Made by a program: the position numbers and the translations under genes. Source: Linum tenue (lineage: Eukaryota > Streptophyta > Magnoliopsida > Malpighiales > Linaceae). From it: a stretch of 64,000 nt of DNA. The stretch covers positions 68,263,676 through 68,327,675 of the forward strand of contig CAMGYJ010000006.1 in assembly GCA_946122785.1 (NCBI GenBank), read 5' to 3'. Of the stretch, positions 25,602 to 37,320 are shown piece by piece (position 1 is the stretch's first letter; each line of letters opens with the position of its first letter). A model generated the notes under the pieces. The model did no database searches and had not been told where the DNA came from. It saw nothing but the letters and a program-made list of their open reading frames with translations.

Positions 25602-28034
25602 TCAATCTTCCACATGGGAATTTGCATTGGTATACACTATATTCTCTCCAGGAAAATGATATGACATTCGAAGAACAAGTGGAGACTGAACATAAATATC
25701 AAATTTAAATATTCCCCAACACGCTTCACCAGATGTTATGTAACGGTCATCCATAAATGCTTTAATTTCATCAATTTGCACTACTGTGTTCTTCGAAGAG
25801 TCAGACAAAACACCAGATGAATTTTGTTGCATAGCCAAAGTTGCCATAGCACGATCCTCAGGTTTGTTTATATATTTAAACAAATATTTGACAGCTCTAC
25901 AAAATTTTGTTCAAGTGTCTAGAGTAATTAGTTGATATATAGAATACATGACCTTATGTGAACTAAACCTCCCATAACAATTAATAACGACAACAGAAAT
26001 AAATAAATTTGAGTTAAACTAATTCGTTTAAATACTTTATAATTTTTAGTACACATATTGAATGCAACAAACAACTGGAGAAATAATATTCAAAAATAAG
26101 AAGGGAAGAATGACCCACTAACCTTGTTTTGTTGCAAAATTCAACATTAATATGAGCTCCAAAACGTAGTGACAGATATCGATTATAGGGTACAACCCAT
26201 CGATTATCAAGCTCAATTTCTCCACACTTGAATACTCTACCATTATTGCGCCGACGGTATTTGGCAAACCCATTGTCATCTATTGTTGTCTGATCACAAA
26301 ATTCTTTTGGGTAATGTTTACTACATTTACCATTCTTCATGCATGAATTAGTTGGCCGTAATAACCCATATGGTCCATGCATCATAGAAGCAGTGACTAT
26401 TGCATAAAGCTCAGGATCAAGGTCAGGATCTGGGATTTCAGCACAAATAACAGAATCAATATCAGCTGGTCCATAAAGCTTATTCTCAGGGGCCAAGAAG
26501 AAAAGCATATGTGCATGAGGGAGACCACATTTTTTCCATTCAATCGCTTTTACATCTGTAAAATAGAAAAGAATGATCAGAAACCCTAAATACATAGGTA
26601 ATGAATTGGAAAATAAAAAGATATAAGGTTTTACAAAAGGGACTTACATGCACTGATTTTGCCAAAAATTTCCTTGTCCAAAATCTCCATTGTCAATTCA
26701 TCTAGTTTAATCTTGAAAACTCTTGCTATTACATCAGCTCGATTAGGATCCTTGCCAGTGAATTGTCTAATCAAATCAATCATCAATTGAATTTCAGGCC
26801 AATTCGAGTTACATGTGAATGTGATGAACAAATCAGGATATCCAATCCATTTGCAAATGGCCATAGCATCTTGGAAATTTTCATATTTGTATCTTGGACC
26901 TCCAGTATGTGATGCCCCTAGAATCACTGGCTTTCCGGACAGCTTAAGATCACTATTACCTTGCAAATAAGAATCTACTAACCCCTGATAATGGTGCCCT
27001 CTTAACTTTGACTGATTATTACGCATCCAGTCCAAGCGTTCCGCCTCAATTAGAGCATATGCATTAACCATATATTGTTGAAATAATTTCCCAAAGAGTA
27101 ACAAAGAATTTGATTCAACAACCCTAGTTTGCAGACGATAGCTATAATAATCACATTGTGATACCATTTTCTTCCCTCCACCACTTGTATTTTCAAGAGA
27201 ACTAATATTTGGATGCCACCCATCTTCTCCATATGGAAATAAAAGTGGATATTGTAAAGGCATAAGACTGGGATGATACGAACTTATCCTTTCCATCTCA
27301 GAACTACGATGTTGAACAATTATATCAGGAGAGAATGTTTCAATTCTGGGTTCATCAACAATCAACGCTGCAATCTCATTAGCAGTGGGCAAATCGTATT
27401 CCCTACTATTACCCTCCCTCTTAGCAAATAATTTAAGCTGAAATTCATTAACACCTCAGCTATCTTATCTCTGGCAGAACGAAAAGTACGTACCAGAACA
27501 TTATTCGCATCAAGCATTTCTTGTAGACCTTGAACAATAGATGCGCATAAGGGATTCCTATCAGGATCTGAAGAGTAGAACTCCATGCCATTCTGAACCT
27601 CATTGTCCGAATCATGAATGTATAGTTGTGCAAATTTAGGACTGACACCGTCAGGCGGAACCAAGCTTCCAATTCGATGATAAATTTGACCTCCAATTGA
27701 GTACACGTAAACACCTTTTCCATCATTAATGGAGTGATTAACTTTCCCACCGATGGAAATTAAAAAAAATAATATACCATTATAACCTCTCGTGTTAGCG
27801 CGGAAATGACGGCTTTCTGCAGTATCACCTTCAAGTAAGGTCTTTAATAATTCTGGAGGATCTCTACGCGTAGGAAGCTTCACTTTACCATGCTTGCAAC
27901 ACAAACCAAACAAAGGATTTGAATGATTCCTTGTCGACAACGTGCTCTCATACCTCCAAAACACAGCACCACAATGTAGGCAAGTGCATGAGGGGAATCC
28001 AATATCGAAAAACTCGACAATTGGAAAACCTATA
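25602..28034 (-). pseudogene. Helitron RepHel, N-terminal zinc region and Rep (HUH/Y2) domain, frameshifted
   Basis: This is the rolling-circle replication initiator part of a Helitron. From the N end: a Cys-rich segment (CTCLHCGAVFW ... GLCCKHGKVKLP) typical of Helitron proteins, the Helitron_like_N domain (YHPSLMPLQYPLLFPYGEDGW, then ITFTCNSNWPEI), the HUH motif in CGLPHAHMLFF, and the two-tyrosine motif in VKYLFKYINKP. Introns fit near 26641-26557 and 26121-25896, the latter with a good GT donor and TTGTAG acceptor. A frameshift near 27455 separates the upstream frame from the frame reading NEFQLKLFAKREG. Both catalytic tyrosines and the histidine pair are still present, so decay has not yet reached the active site. 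Confidence 0.9.
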
Positions 28035-28200
28035 ACACAGAACATAATGAGAAAAATATATTCAGTACACAAAAGTAATGATGAGAATAAGAAAATGCAC
28101 AGACACCTAGGTCGTTCCAAAATAGTAATAATATGAATAATTTTATCCTCTTTACATTTATATCCAAAAGATAAACAAAATGTGAACTGCAAAAGAACAA

Positions 28201-29079
28201 TACACCAACATTTACAGGAAAAATATTCTCCCATCTTGGACAGCACATACTCTGGTTGGATCGATTTTGGAGAAGGGACTGGCGTCGACGTTTTTGGACC
28301 AATTGGATACGGCGGTACAACCGATTTTGTTTGCTGAGTATATTAACATACTGAGTCTCCAACCTTCTAGAATCTAAATAATTTAAAAAAAAACAAAATG
28401 AGTTCACTATAAATTCAGATTAAGACAACCACAAAAAAATAATACAAACCATTAAATTGCTCAAGCTGTTTATGTATGACATTAATTCGCTTCCGCTTGC
28501 ACTTCCTTCTTAAAATTAGATGTCTCCTCTGTCGTGCCAGTTGGGAAAGAACCTTTTCAATACATTGTAGTTCAGCTTGCAAATGGCTTTGTGCTGCAGA
28601 ATTACATATAAGTATGAATCAAAACAATTTATAATAGGAGAGTCAAGGTGAACCTGAAGACAGATGGATATGTACCTTTTTCAAACACAGATTCTTCCTC
28701 AGCAGATAAAACGAAGCGTTGTCCCTCATCTTCAGGATTATAAAAGACTGCCCGACATTTCCCTGGAAAAACAATAGTTACCAAGTTGTGAGATTGGGTT
28801 TTGACCAATGACCACCAATCCATAACAGAGAAATAACGCACAAGGCGAAGACGAACGAAGACCCCTGTTGATGCCTGATGAATTGCCATGCAATGCTGCA
28901 ACATTTGAAGCTTTAAAAACATAAAACCAAAAAATACTAAGTCATTGGGGAAAGACTCATGAACTTTGCAATTATGTGATTAACAAAAACAAATACTTAC
29001 ATTGCTGAGTGGATACAGTATTATGAACGAAAGTCGACTGAGTAGATGACTCGCCTAACTCAAATGTAGTCACACCCAT
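28201..29079 (-). pseudogene. Probable 5' exons of the Helitron RepHel gene
   Basis: Upstream of the zinc region are two exon-like blocks rich in Arg and Lys: about 28596-28452, with LARQRRHLILRRKCKRKR, and 28376-28201, with LYRRIQLVQKRRRQS and ending before a splice-like border. Basic N-terminal regions are common in plant Helitron proteins. A further candidate first exon begins with ATG at 29079 (MGVTTFELGESSTQ) and ends at a GTAAGT donor at 29000. An acidic segment at 28760-28670 (FYNPEDEGQRFVLSAEEE) could be another exon. The exon chain is inferred, not proven. Confidence 0.55.
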
Positions 29080-30287
29080 AATGCAGAGTTAGGGGAATGG
29101 GTTTGCACATAATCAATGATGTTCAGCTCACACCACACCACTTACTCTAATAAAACAAAAAACACACCATAGAAGACAACAATGGCAGTCAGGAATGAAG
29201 GATTAACCACCAACAATGTCATACACAGCTCAAATTGTAAAAACCTGCCGCTAATCAGGAAACTGAGTCTGCTTTGCCAATTGATTACATAAAACTGGAA
29301 GCTATGGAACTGATTTCCCAATCAGATCTTAATCTGGAACTGCAACCCCAACGGGTTCACCGAAATGAGATGTTCCATATACATCATTGGATTCATGAAC
29401 ATGACTTCATAAACACTATGCACCAACTATATTGATTATACGTCAAAACAGGTGAGTAACAAAAAGAATCCACTTCTGGTTTTCGACCAAATAAAACAGA
29501 TCATCTATGTTCTGCTATCCGTGCATAGTATATGGGGCACAAATCCAATATACAGGCTATGAAGTTAAAGGTCTAATAATAGAAGAAAAACCAAACTTTG
29601 TTGGATTACATATCAAATCAAGCAAGCAGTTAGAGCTAAAATTACCAGACAAAGTACTTAAGCTGCTACGAATGAACCCCCCAAAGCTTTTATAACAACA
29701 ACCCTTTCAGACCCTGTTGGCACAACCCATCTAGGTAAAAAGATCCATCCTAAACCTTCAATCCCAACCAAGAATAACTCATCTTAAACATACATGAATT
29801 CGAAAATAGAATTCTTACTGATTTAGACGGTGAAGACGCAGAAGATAGAATTCAATTACGTAACTAAGCTCAACCCTACATGAACCCCAAACTTTAATTC
29901 TACCTGATTTCGGGGGTCAAGACAAAGAACAAAGTGTCCGGTTACCTTCATAAATGCATTTCAATGAATCAACACCATGGGGTGACAGCTCGCACTCGGA
30001 TAGTGTTTAATTTCGACGGCGAAGAAGCTGGACGGACAGAGCGCTCTTACTAATTTCGCCCGTGAAGACACAGAACAGGGAGAGCACTTCTGCGACTGAC
30101 CGGCGAAGAAACTGGAAGGAGAGAGAGCGCTTACTGATTTCGCCCGTGAGAAGACACAGAACGGGGAGAGCACTGCTCCGACGGTGAAATCAATGAAGGG
30201 AGTGAGTGAAGATCGTACCGACGGAACAAAAAACCACCAGGCCCGTTCAACGCAATATGAACCGCGGTATTTTTTCCCTGTCCCAAA
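29080..30287. other. Region upstream of RepHel; no recognised gene
   Basis: It holds short unsupported open frames and, at 30014-30088 and 30096-30174, two imperfect copies of a unit of about 75 bp containing TTTCGCCCGTGA and ACACAGAAC. It may be the Helitron promoter region, cut by the Athila insertion at 30288. Confidence 0.5.
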
Positions 30288-30292
30288 ATACC

Positions 30293-31628
30293 TGATAACG
30301 ATGTAATTGCATGATTTTATACCCCTATTTCTTATCCAATTGCGGAGCATAGTTGTGTGTTTTGGCCTATTTTACGCCGGGTTGTGCTACTTTGTCCTAT
30401 TTCAGGTCCCAGGCGTCGAAGGGAAGGTCAAGCGCGAGTTTCGGAGCATTTGGAAGTCGTTTGGTCAAGCCAGGACCAAAACACGGGCAGGAGGCCTCAG
30501 GAACACAGCCGTGTTCCTGGCCGTGCTTTTACTGCCGAGGCTCTCCACATGTGTGCTACACCAGCTAAAAAACACGAGCGGGATTGATTAGGACACGGCC
30601 GTGTCCAACGTAGAACACGCCCGTGTTTTCTCCCAGACCGTGCCCGTGTATTTACCACGTGGCAGAGGGCACGGGCGGGCTGGATCAGAACACGGTCGAG
30701 GACCCTTTTAGGCAGATTTCAGCCAAAAAGAGAGGGGATTCGAGTTTTAGAGAGCCAGAGCGATTCCTAGAGAGAGAAAGCGACGAAAAAGAGTCTCCAA
30801 GTGCCCTAGCTTGATCTTCATCACCATTGGAGCTTGGCTTGAGCTTGGAGGAGTGCCGATCAACGTCCAGGAGCAGAAATCCATCCTTCACAGTATGATT
30901 TCCGCGTCTGAATCTGCTTTTGCTTCTTTCTCCATGGAGTAGTTCTCCCATTCATCTGGGTGTGGGAAACCCTAGATCTGTATGTTAGGTTTGATTGTAT
31001 GAACCCAAGTACTGTTTCTATGATTTGATTATATTCGATTGAGGTTTGAATGATTGAATGGCATGAATCCTGATCAAATTCCTGTTGTTTCTGCTTTAAC
31101 CTAGAATGAGAATATCTGCCTAGGTTGATAGAGTATCCTTAATTGAAGGTAGTGAATTGGTGACTTTAGTCGAGGAGCCAATTCGCTATTCTGTACCGAA
31201 TTCAATTCGGTAGTGGAGGTTTGGTTCGTTAGGTCCTCAATCTGTTTACTCCGGTGGAGGTTAGTCGCCTGCTAGAGACTCAGATTGAGAGGGTCTGGAG
31301 ACCTTTAGTCGAGACTTCAGACTGTTTGAGAACCTTCCGCAGTATAACTATCATAGAAATTGAACTTGGTAATTGCAATCCGGCTTAACTGCAGTCTAGG
31401 GGGAACCATATCCGGGTGACCTCTCTTAACTTGAAAACAACCGTTTAGTTGCTTTGCTTGTTTGTTAGTTTAGACCTTCACTAAAGTTTCATTGCTAGAT
31501 AATACGAATTCACTGAGTAGTCTTCATATCTAGGACCCGGGTTGACTTTAAAACCTAAACCCGCTATACTACGCTTTAGGAAGTGGTTTCACTTGGCCAT
31601 TTTCTAGAGTGACAGTAGGAGTGAGTCA
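30293..31628 (+). repeat. 5' LTR of the Athila-type element
   Basis: 1336 bp, TG...CA. It contains many CACGG/CCGTG palindromic words near 30480-30710 and four consecutive hairpins: stems at 31154-31184, 31194-31212, 31236-31289 and 31293-31322. TAGTC occurs in the loops of the first, third and fourth. Confidence 0.95.
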
Positions 31629-31634
31629 AGTTTT

Positions 31635-31652
31635 TGGCGCCGTTGCCGGGGA
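31635..31652 (+). promoter_or_regulatory. Primer-binding site, tRNA-Asp type
   Basis: TGGCGCCGTTGCCGGGGA lies six bases after the LTR. It is complementary to the 3' end of plant tRNA-Asp, the primer used by Athila-type elements. Confidence 0.9.
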
Positions 31653-31776
31653 CGGCTAGGTTGTTGAAGAAAAGTGATTTCTGTTACTTTAGCATTTTCA
31701 TTTTCGCATTGAGTGTTTGTTCTTTCCCACTTGTGCCTTCACGGGTTTGCATTGCTTGATTGTGTGCAGATAGTGC

Positions 31777-33601
31777 ATGACCCGTAGCCAGTCGGGAGGT
31801 TTACTGCCGTTGGATCCAGAGATTGAACGCACCTGCAACCAACTTCGGAGACAACATCGAGCTAGACTGGCTACGGTGGAGCGAAGAGACGGCCAATTGA
31901 GCAGCGAATTCGAGGACGAGTACGAGATGGAAGGCGAAGACAACCCACAACCGGGGAATGCTCGACAAGCTCCCCCGGTGAATCAGCATCCACCACCATC
32001 GCTGGGTCCCACCTTGGAGTACTACTACACTCCATTGATTGCTGACATCTGCCCGGTCATCCTCTATCCGCCCATCCCAGCGAACAACCTCGAGATCAAG
32101 CCATACTGGATTCAACTCATTACATCATCTATCCAGTTCCATGGTTTGAAGGATGAGGAGGCTCGGGCACATCTTTCCCGTTTTCTGCAGCTGACGAACG
32201 GGTTCAAGCTGAATGGTGTTCCGGATGACGCAATCCGCCTTCACCTCTTCCCCCATTCTCTGGCGGGGATTGCTAAGAGGTGGTTGGAGACCCAGCCCCC
32301 ATTGTCCATCACTTCTTGGGAAGATCTGGCAGACAAGTTCGTGCACAGGTACTATCCGGCATCGAAGACCACAGAGATTCAGCGGGAGATCACTCACTTC
32401 CGCCAAGAGCCAGATGAGTCACTTCGTGATGCATGGGAGCGGTACATGGGATATTTCTGGCAGTGTCCCCATCATGGCTTCAGTGATGCATTCACAGTGG
32501 GGAATTTCTACAGTGCCCTCACCCCAGACAGCCAGAGGGGATATTCTCACTAAGACTCCACCCGAGCTGAACCAGATGATCAGTACCTTGGCTGCCCGCG
32601 ATCACTCCTGGGGGCAGAGCAACAGAGGCAGACGTTCCCGGGACCGTGGTGTGCACGCTATGGAGGCCAGGTCCGGGTTAGAGCAGCAGGTGGCTGAGTT
32701 GGTGCAGACATTGAAGCAGCCTAACAGTCTCCTTCCGGCCCGAGGTGTAGCTACGCCTCCAGTAGCTCAGTTTCAGTGGTGTGAGAGCCCGAACTACCTG
32801 GTGGAGGATTGTCAGTCTATGAGGGAGTCCTCTACTCCCCAAGAGCAGGTGGACTTCATCGCCAATGCTCGGCGCCTGGACCCATACAGCAATACCTATA
32901 ATGAGGGGTGGCGCCAGCATCCCAACTTCGCCTGGAGCAGCAACAACACCAAACCACCTGGTTTCCCAGCACTAGCGGGTGGTTTTCAGCAGAGGCAGCC
33001 CTTCCAGGCTAGGCAAGGGCCACCACCACAGCAGCAGCCCTACCAGCCTAGGCAGGGGCAGCCATTACAGCAGCCCCACCGCCAGTATACCCAGCCTCCA
33101 GCAGCCGCAGCTCCAGATAATCAGATGGCTGATCTGAAGAATATTTTGCAGGCATTCATGACCACCAGCCAGGCAAATTTCACGAGGATGGATCAGAACA
33201 TAGCCTCACTGGAGGCAGGCCAGAGAAACCAAGGTGCCATTCTGCAGGATCTACAGAATCAGATTGGGAGCTTAGCTCGCCAGAACACTACCAGGGCACC
33301 GGGCACTCTGCCTGCCACCACTGTTCCCAACCCTCATGACCCTCTCCAGCAGCTGGACGCCATCACCACCAGGAGTGGCAAGACCATATCTGCTGCTCCT
33401 GCCCAGCCCGGGCGAGACGACCCACTACCTGCTTCAACACCTCCAGCTGATACTGCAGAAGTGGGGGAAGGCAGTAAAGCACATGCTCCCAAGCCGCAGC
33501 CTGTGGTTAAGGAGCATACACCCCAGCTGCCCTTCCCCACTCGACTTCATAAAGACAAGCTGGAGACAGAGTTTGCCAAGTTCATGGCAATGTTGAAGTA
33601 G
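31777..33601 (+). pseudogene. Athila-type gag, frameshifted
   Basis: Gag forms the virus-like particle. The first frame (31777-32553, 258 codons) holds the retrotransposon gag domain, with WEDLADKFVHRYYP and FRQEPDESLRDAWERY. Near 32545 the frame shifts; the second frame continues with ILTKTPPELNQMI to a stop at 33599-33601. The second part has a degenerate zinc-knuckle remnant (CESPNYLVEDC), a Gln/Pro-rich stretch (32990-33110) and TRSGKTI, a sequence usual before the protease. The stop TAG is followed in the same frame by the protease. Confidence 0.88.
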
Positions 33602-34153
33602 GTCAACATCAGCATGTCGTTCGTGGAGGCACTGTCAAAGATGCCCAAGTATGCCAAGTTCCTGAAAGACCTCCTCACCAACAAGAAGAAACTTGGGGAT
33701 CTTTCGACAGTGATGCTCAGCGAGGAGTGTTCTGCTATCCTGCAGAATAAGCTGCCCGAGAAGCGCAATGACCCAGGGAGTTTCACTATCCCTCTTGTTA
33801 TTGGCAGCATGCATGTAGGAAAGTCCTTGGCAGACCTAGGCGCTAGCATAAATGTCATGCCCTATAAACTGTTTAAGAAGCTAGACCTAGGTGAACCTAG
33901 AGTTACTATGATGAGCATTCAGTTAGCTGATCGTTCTATCGTGCATCCTAGGGGTATCATCGAGGACTTGCTTGTTAATGTAGGTGCATTCACATATCCT
34001 GTTGATTTTGTTATTTTGGATATAAATGAGGATGTGGATGTGCCTTTGATTTTGGGTAGACCGTTTCTCGCCACCGCCAAGGCGCTTATTGATGTGCATA
34101 GTGGTAAATTGATTCTGCGTGCTGGTGATGAACAGGCTACTTTTTCTGTCTGA
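33602..34153 (+). pseudogene. Athila-type retropepsin (aspartic protease)
   Basis: This processes the retrotransposon polyprotein. It directly follows the gag TAG in the same frame. The active-site strand reads DLGASINVMP, where family members have D-L/S-G-A. A conserved LQLADRS-like block (IQLADRSIVHPRG) and PLILGRPFLAT follow. The frame ends at TGA 34151-34153, but the matching sequence goes on one base out of phase ([10 protein letters not shown]), so a single-base shift separates it from the RT frame. Confidence 0.88.
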
Positions 34154-36152
34154 GAATGGGAAGCACTCTCATTTGCATGATGACATAGATTACTGTGATG
34201 TGCTTACTGACTTTGAGACCGCACTTGCCATAACGAGTGCGGGTACTGATGATGCTCTTGAGCGTTGTATTTTGCTAGGTGAGCAGGCATCGCAAGAGCC
34301 GCAGCTGGCGGAGCAGTTGGCCGCGTTGGAGAGTGGCCCCTTCTTGGAGGGCGACAGGCTATTTAAACCGATCTCATCCTCCACCCGCATCACTACCTCC
34401 TTGGAGGAACCACCAGAGCTGGAGCTTAAGCCCCTCCCTCCTCATTTGGAGTATGCATTTCTCCGGGAGGGGAATAAGCTACCAGTCATCATCAGCTTGA
34501 CCCTCACACCCGAGCAGAAAACCAGACTGGTGGCCTTGCTGAAGCAGTACGAGCGAGCTTTAGCGTGGAAGATCACAGACATCCGGGGGATCAGCCCCTC
34601 CTTTTGCTCCCACCGGATACTGCTGGAGAATGAGATGCGGCCAGTGAGGCAGCCGCAGAGGAGATTTACACCGAACCTGGAGGCCGTGGTTCGGGCAGAG
34701 ATCGTGAAGCTGATGGACGCGGGGATCATCTTCGCCATTTCTGACAGCGAGTGGGTCAGTCCCACCCAAGTGGTGCCCAAAAAGGGTGGGATGACTGTGG
34801 TGCCTAACGAGAAGAACGAGCTCATCCCGATGCGCACGGTGACTGGGTACCGTGTTTGCATCGACTATCGGCGTCTCAACGACGCCACTCGGAAGGACCA
34901 TTTCCCGCTGTCGTTCATTGATCAGATGCTGGAGAGATTGGCGGGGCACGAGTTCTACTGCTTCTTGGATGGGATGTCCGGGTACTTTCAGATCCCTATT
35001 GCACCGAAGGACCAGGCGAAGACCACTTTCACCTGCCCCTTCGGCACATTTGCCTACCAGAGGATTCCATTCGGGCTATGCAATGCCCTGGCCACTTTTC
35101 AGCGATGCATGCTCGCCATCTTTGACCGTCTGGTCGGCGAGATTATGGAGGTGTTTATGGACGATTTCTCGGTTTATGGAGACTCATTCTCTCACTGTCT
35201 CCATAACCTGGAACTTGTTCTTAAACGGTGTGAAGAAACGAACCTGGCACTGAGTTGGGAGAAGTGTCACTTCATGGTTCGAGAAGGCATAGTTCTTGGG
35301 CACAAGATCTCCAAGATGGGGATTGAGGTGGACAGAGCGAAGATCGAGACTATCAGCAAGCTGCCTCCTCCTACATCTGTTAAGGGGATCCGGAGTTTTC
35401 TTGGCCATGCAGGGTTCTATAGGCGGTTCATCAAGGATTTCTCGAAGATCGACCTGCCCCTAACTAAGCTTCTGGAGAAGGATGCCCCCTTCCAGTTCAC
35501 TGATGCTTGCACAGCGGCATTCACAACCTTGAAGGAGAAGCTCACCCAAGCTCCTATGATGGTTGTTCCTGACTGGTCCCTACCATTTGAGCTGATGTGC
35601 GATGCCAGTAACTTTGCTGTTGGAGCTGTTTTGGGGCAGAGGCGAGATAAACACTTCCGGCCTATCTACTACGCCTCGAAGACCCTCAATGATGCCCAGG
35701 AGAACTACACCACCACAGAGAAGGAGCTGCTTGCAGTGGTGTTTGCCTTCGATAAATTTCGCCCCTATCTGGTCTTGTCCCATGTGACCGTGTATACAGA
35801 TCACTCCGCGATTCGATACCTGATGAGCAAGGCCGATGCCAAGCCTAGTCTCATACGATGGATCTTATTACTGCAGGAGTTCGATATTGAGATTCGGGAC
35901 AAGAAGGGAGCAGAAAATGTTGCAGCTGATCACCTCTCCCGGTTGGACGCACCTCCTGCGGACAATCTTGTGGAGGAGATCAACGACTCCTTCCCAGATG
36001 AGAGACTGATGATGATGTGCTTGGTGGAGAGTGTCACCCCCTGGTATTCTGATTTTGCGAACTATTTGGTGGGCAAGCAGCTGCCCAAGGGGATGACAAC
36101 TCACACCAAGAGGGAAGTTTTTCTCCGATCTGAAGTACTACTTCTGGGATGA
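34154..36152 (+). pseudogene. Athila-type reverse transcriptase and RNase H
   Basis: RT copies the element RNA and RNase H degrades the template. A long open frame (34119-36152) covers both. RT motifs: [48 protein letters not shown], and catalytic FMDD (35154-35165) in [11 protein letters not shown]. RNase H motifs: [33 protein letters not shown] and [11 protein letters not shown]. All catalytic residues I can check are present. The frame ends in a shift at about 36110-36150, where the integrase part continues in another frame. This is the best preserved domain of the element. Confidence 0.93.
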
Positions 36153-37320
36153 CCCTCATCTTTTTCGGATCGGAGCCGACGGGATCATCCGTCGTTGTGT
36201 TATGGAGAGTGAGATGGAGGGCATTCTATCTCACTGTCATGAGGGACCTACTGGCGGTCATCATGGAGGAAACCGCACGGCGAGGAAGGTACTCCAGTCG
36301 GGCTTTTACTGGCCCACGCTCTTCAAGGATACAGACGCCTTCGCACGCAGGTGCGACCGATTCCAAAGGTCAGGTAACATCTCTGCCCGTGATGAGATGC
36401 CCCAGAATGTGTTTATAACTTGCGAAATTTTTGATGACTGGGGTATCGACTTCATGGGCCCCTTCCCTCCATCTTTTGGTAATAACTATATTCTGGTTGC
36501 TATTGACTACGTCTCTAGGTGGGATGAGGCGCAAGCTTTGCCCACTAATGATGCTAGACGTGTTTGTGGTTTTCTGAAGCAGCTATTCTCCCGGTTCGGG
36601 ACACCTAGGGCCATCATAAGCGATCGAGGCACCCATTTCCAGGGTCAATTTGATAAACTACTGTCTCGCTATGGTGTGACTCACAAGTTGTCCGTGGCCT
36701 ATCATCCTCAGACCAGTGGCCAGGCCGAGATGACGAACCGGGAGCTCAAGCGGATCCTGGAGAAAAAGGTGGATCAGTCCCGCAAAGATTGGTCCACCAA
36801 GCTCGATGATGCTCTCTGGGCGTATCGAACTGCCTACAAGACTCCCATTGGTACTTCACCGTACCGGCTTGTCTATGGAAAGGCATGCCATTTGCCCGTG
36901 GAGCTAGAGCACAAGGCCTTCTGGGCCCTTAAGCTGTTCAACTTGGATGTTCGTGTTGCAGGTATTGAGCGAAAAATGCAGATGTTGGAGCTGGAAGAGT
37001 GGCGTTACCACGCCTATGAGAACACCAAGCTGTACAAGGAGCGCACTAAGCGCCTACACGATGCACGGTTGCGGGGTCCGAAAGAGTTCCAGGTTGGTGA
37101 TCGAGTTCTCCTTTATAACTCTCGCCTGAAGCTCTTTCCCGGAAAACTCCGCTCCCGGTGGTCTGGACCGTTCACGGTCACACAGGTGTTCCCGTATGGC
37201 ACAATTGAAATTGCCAACCCGCAAACTGAGCCGTTTAAAGTGAATGGCCATCGTCTCAAGCTCTACCTGGGAGACGAGGTCGAACGTGCGGAGTTGGTAG
37301 TGGAACTCGCGGACCCTTAG
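36153..37320 (+). pseudogene. Athila-type integrase
   Basis: Integrase inserts the cDNA into the host chromosome. The frame 36202-37320 shows the N-terminal zinc module ([13 protein letters not shown] ... CDRFQRSG) and the DDE core ([37 protein letters not shown]). The C-terminal region has [21 protein letters not shown], a GPF/Y-type motif. The second cysteine of the zinc pair is Phe (CDRF where relatives have C-x-x-C), so zinc binding should be weakened. The N-terminal part of the frame lies before 36202, across a shift. Confidence 0.92.
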
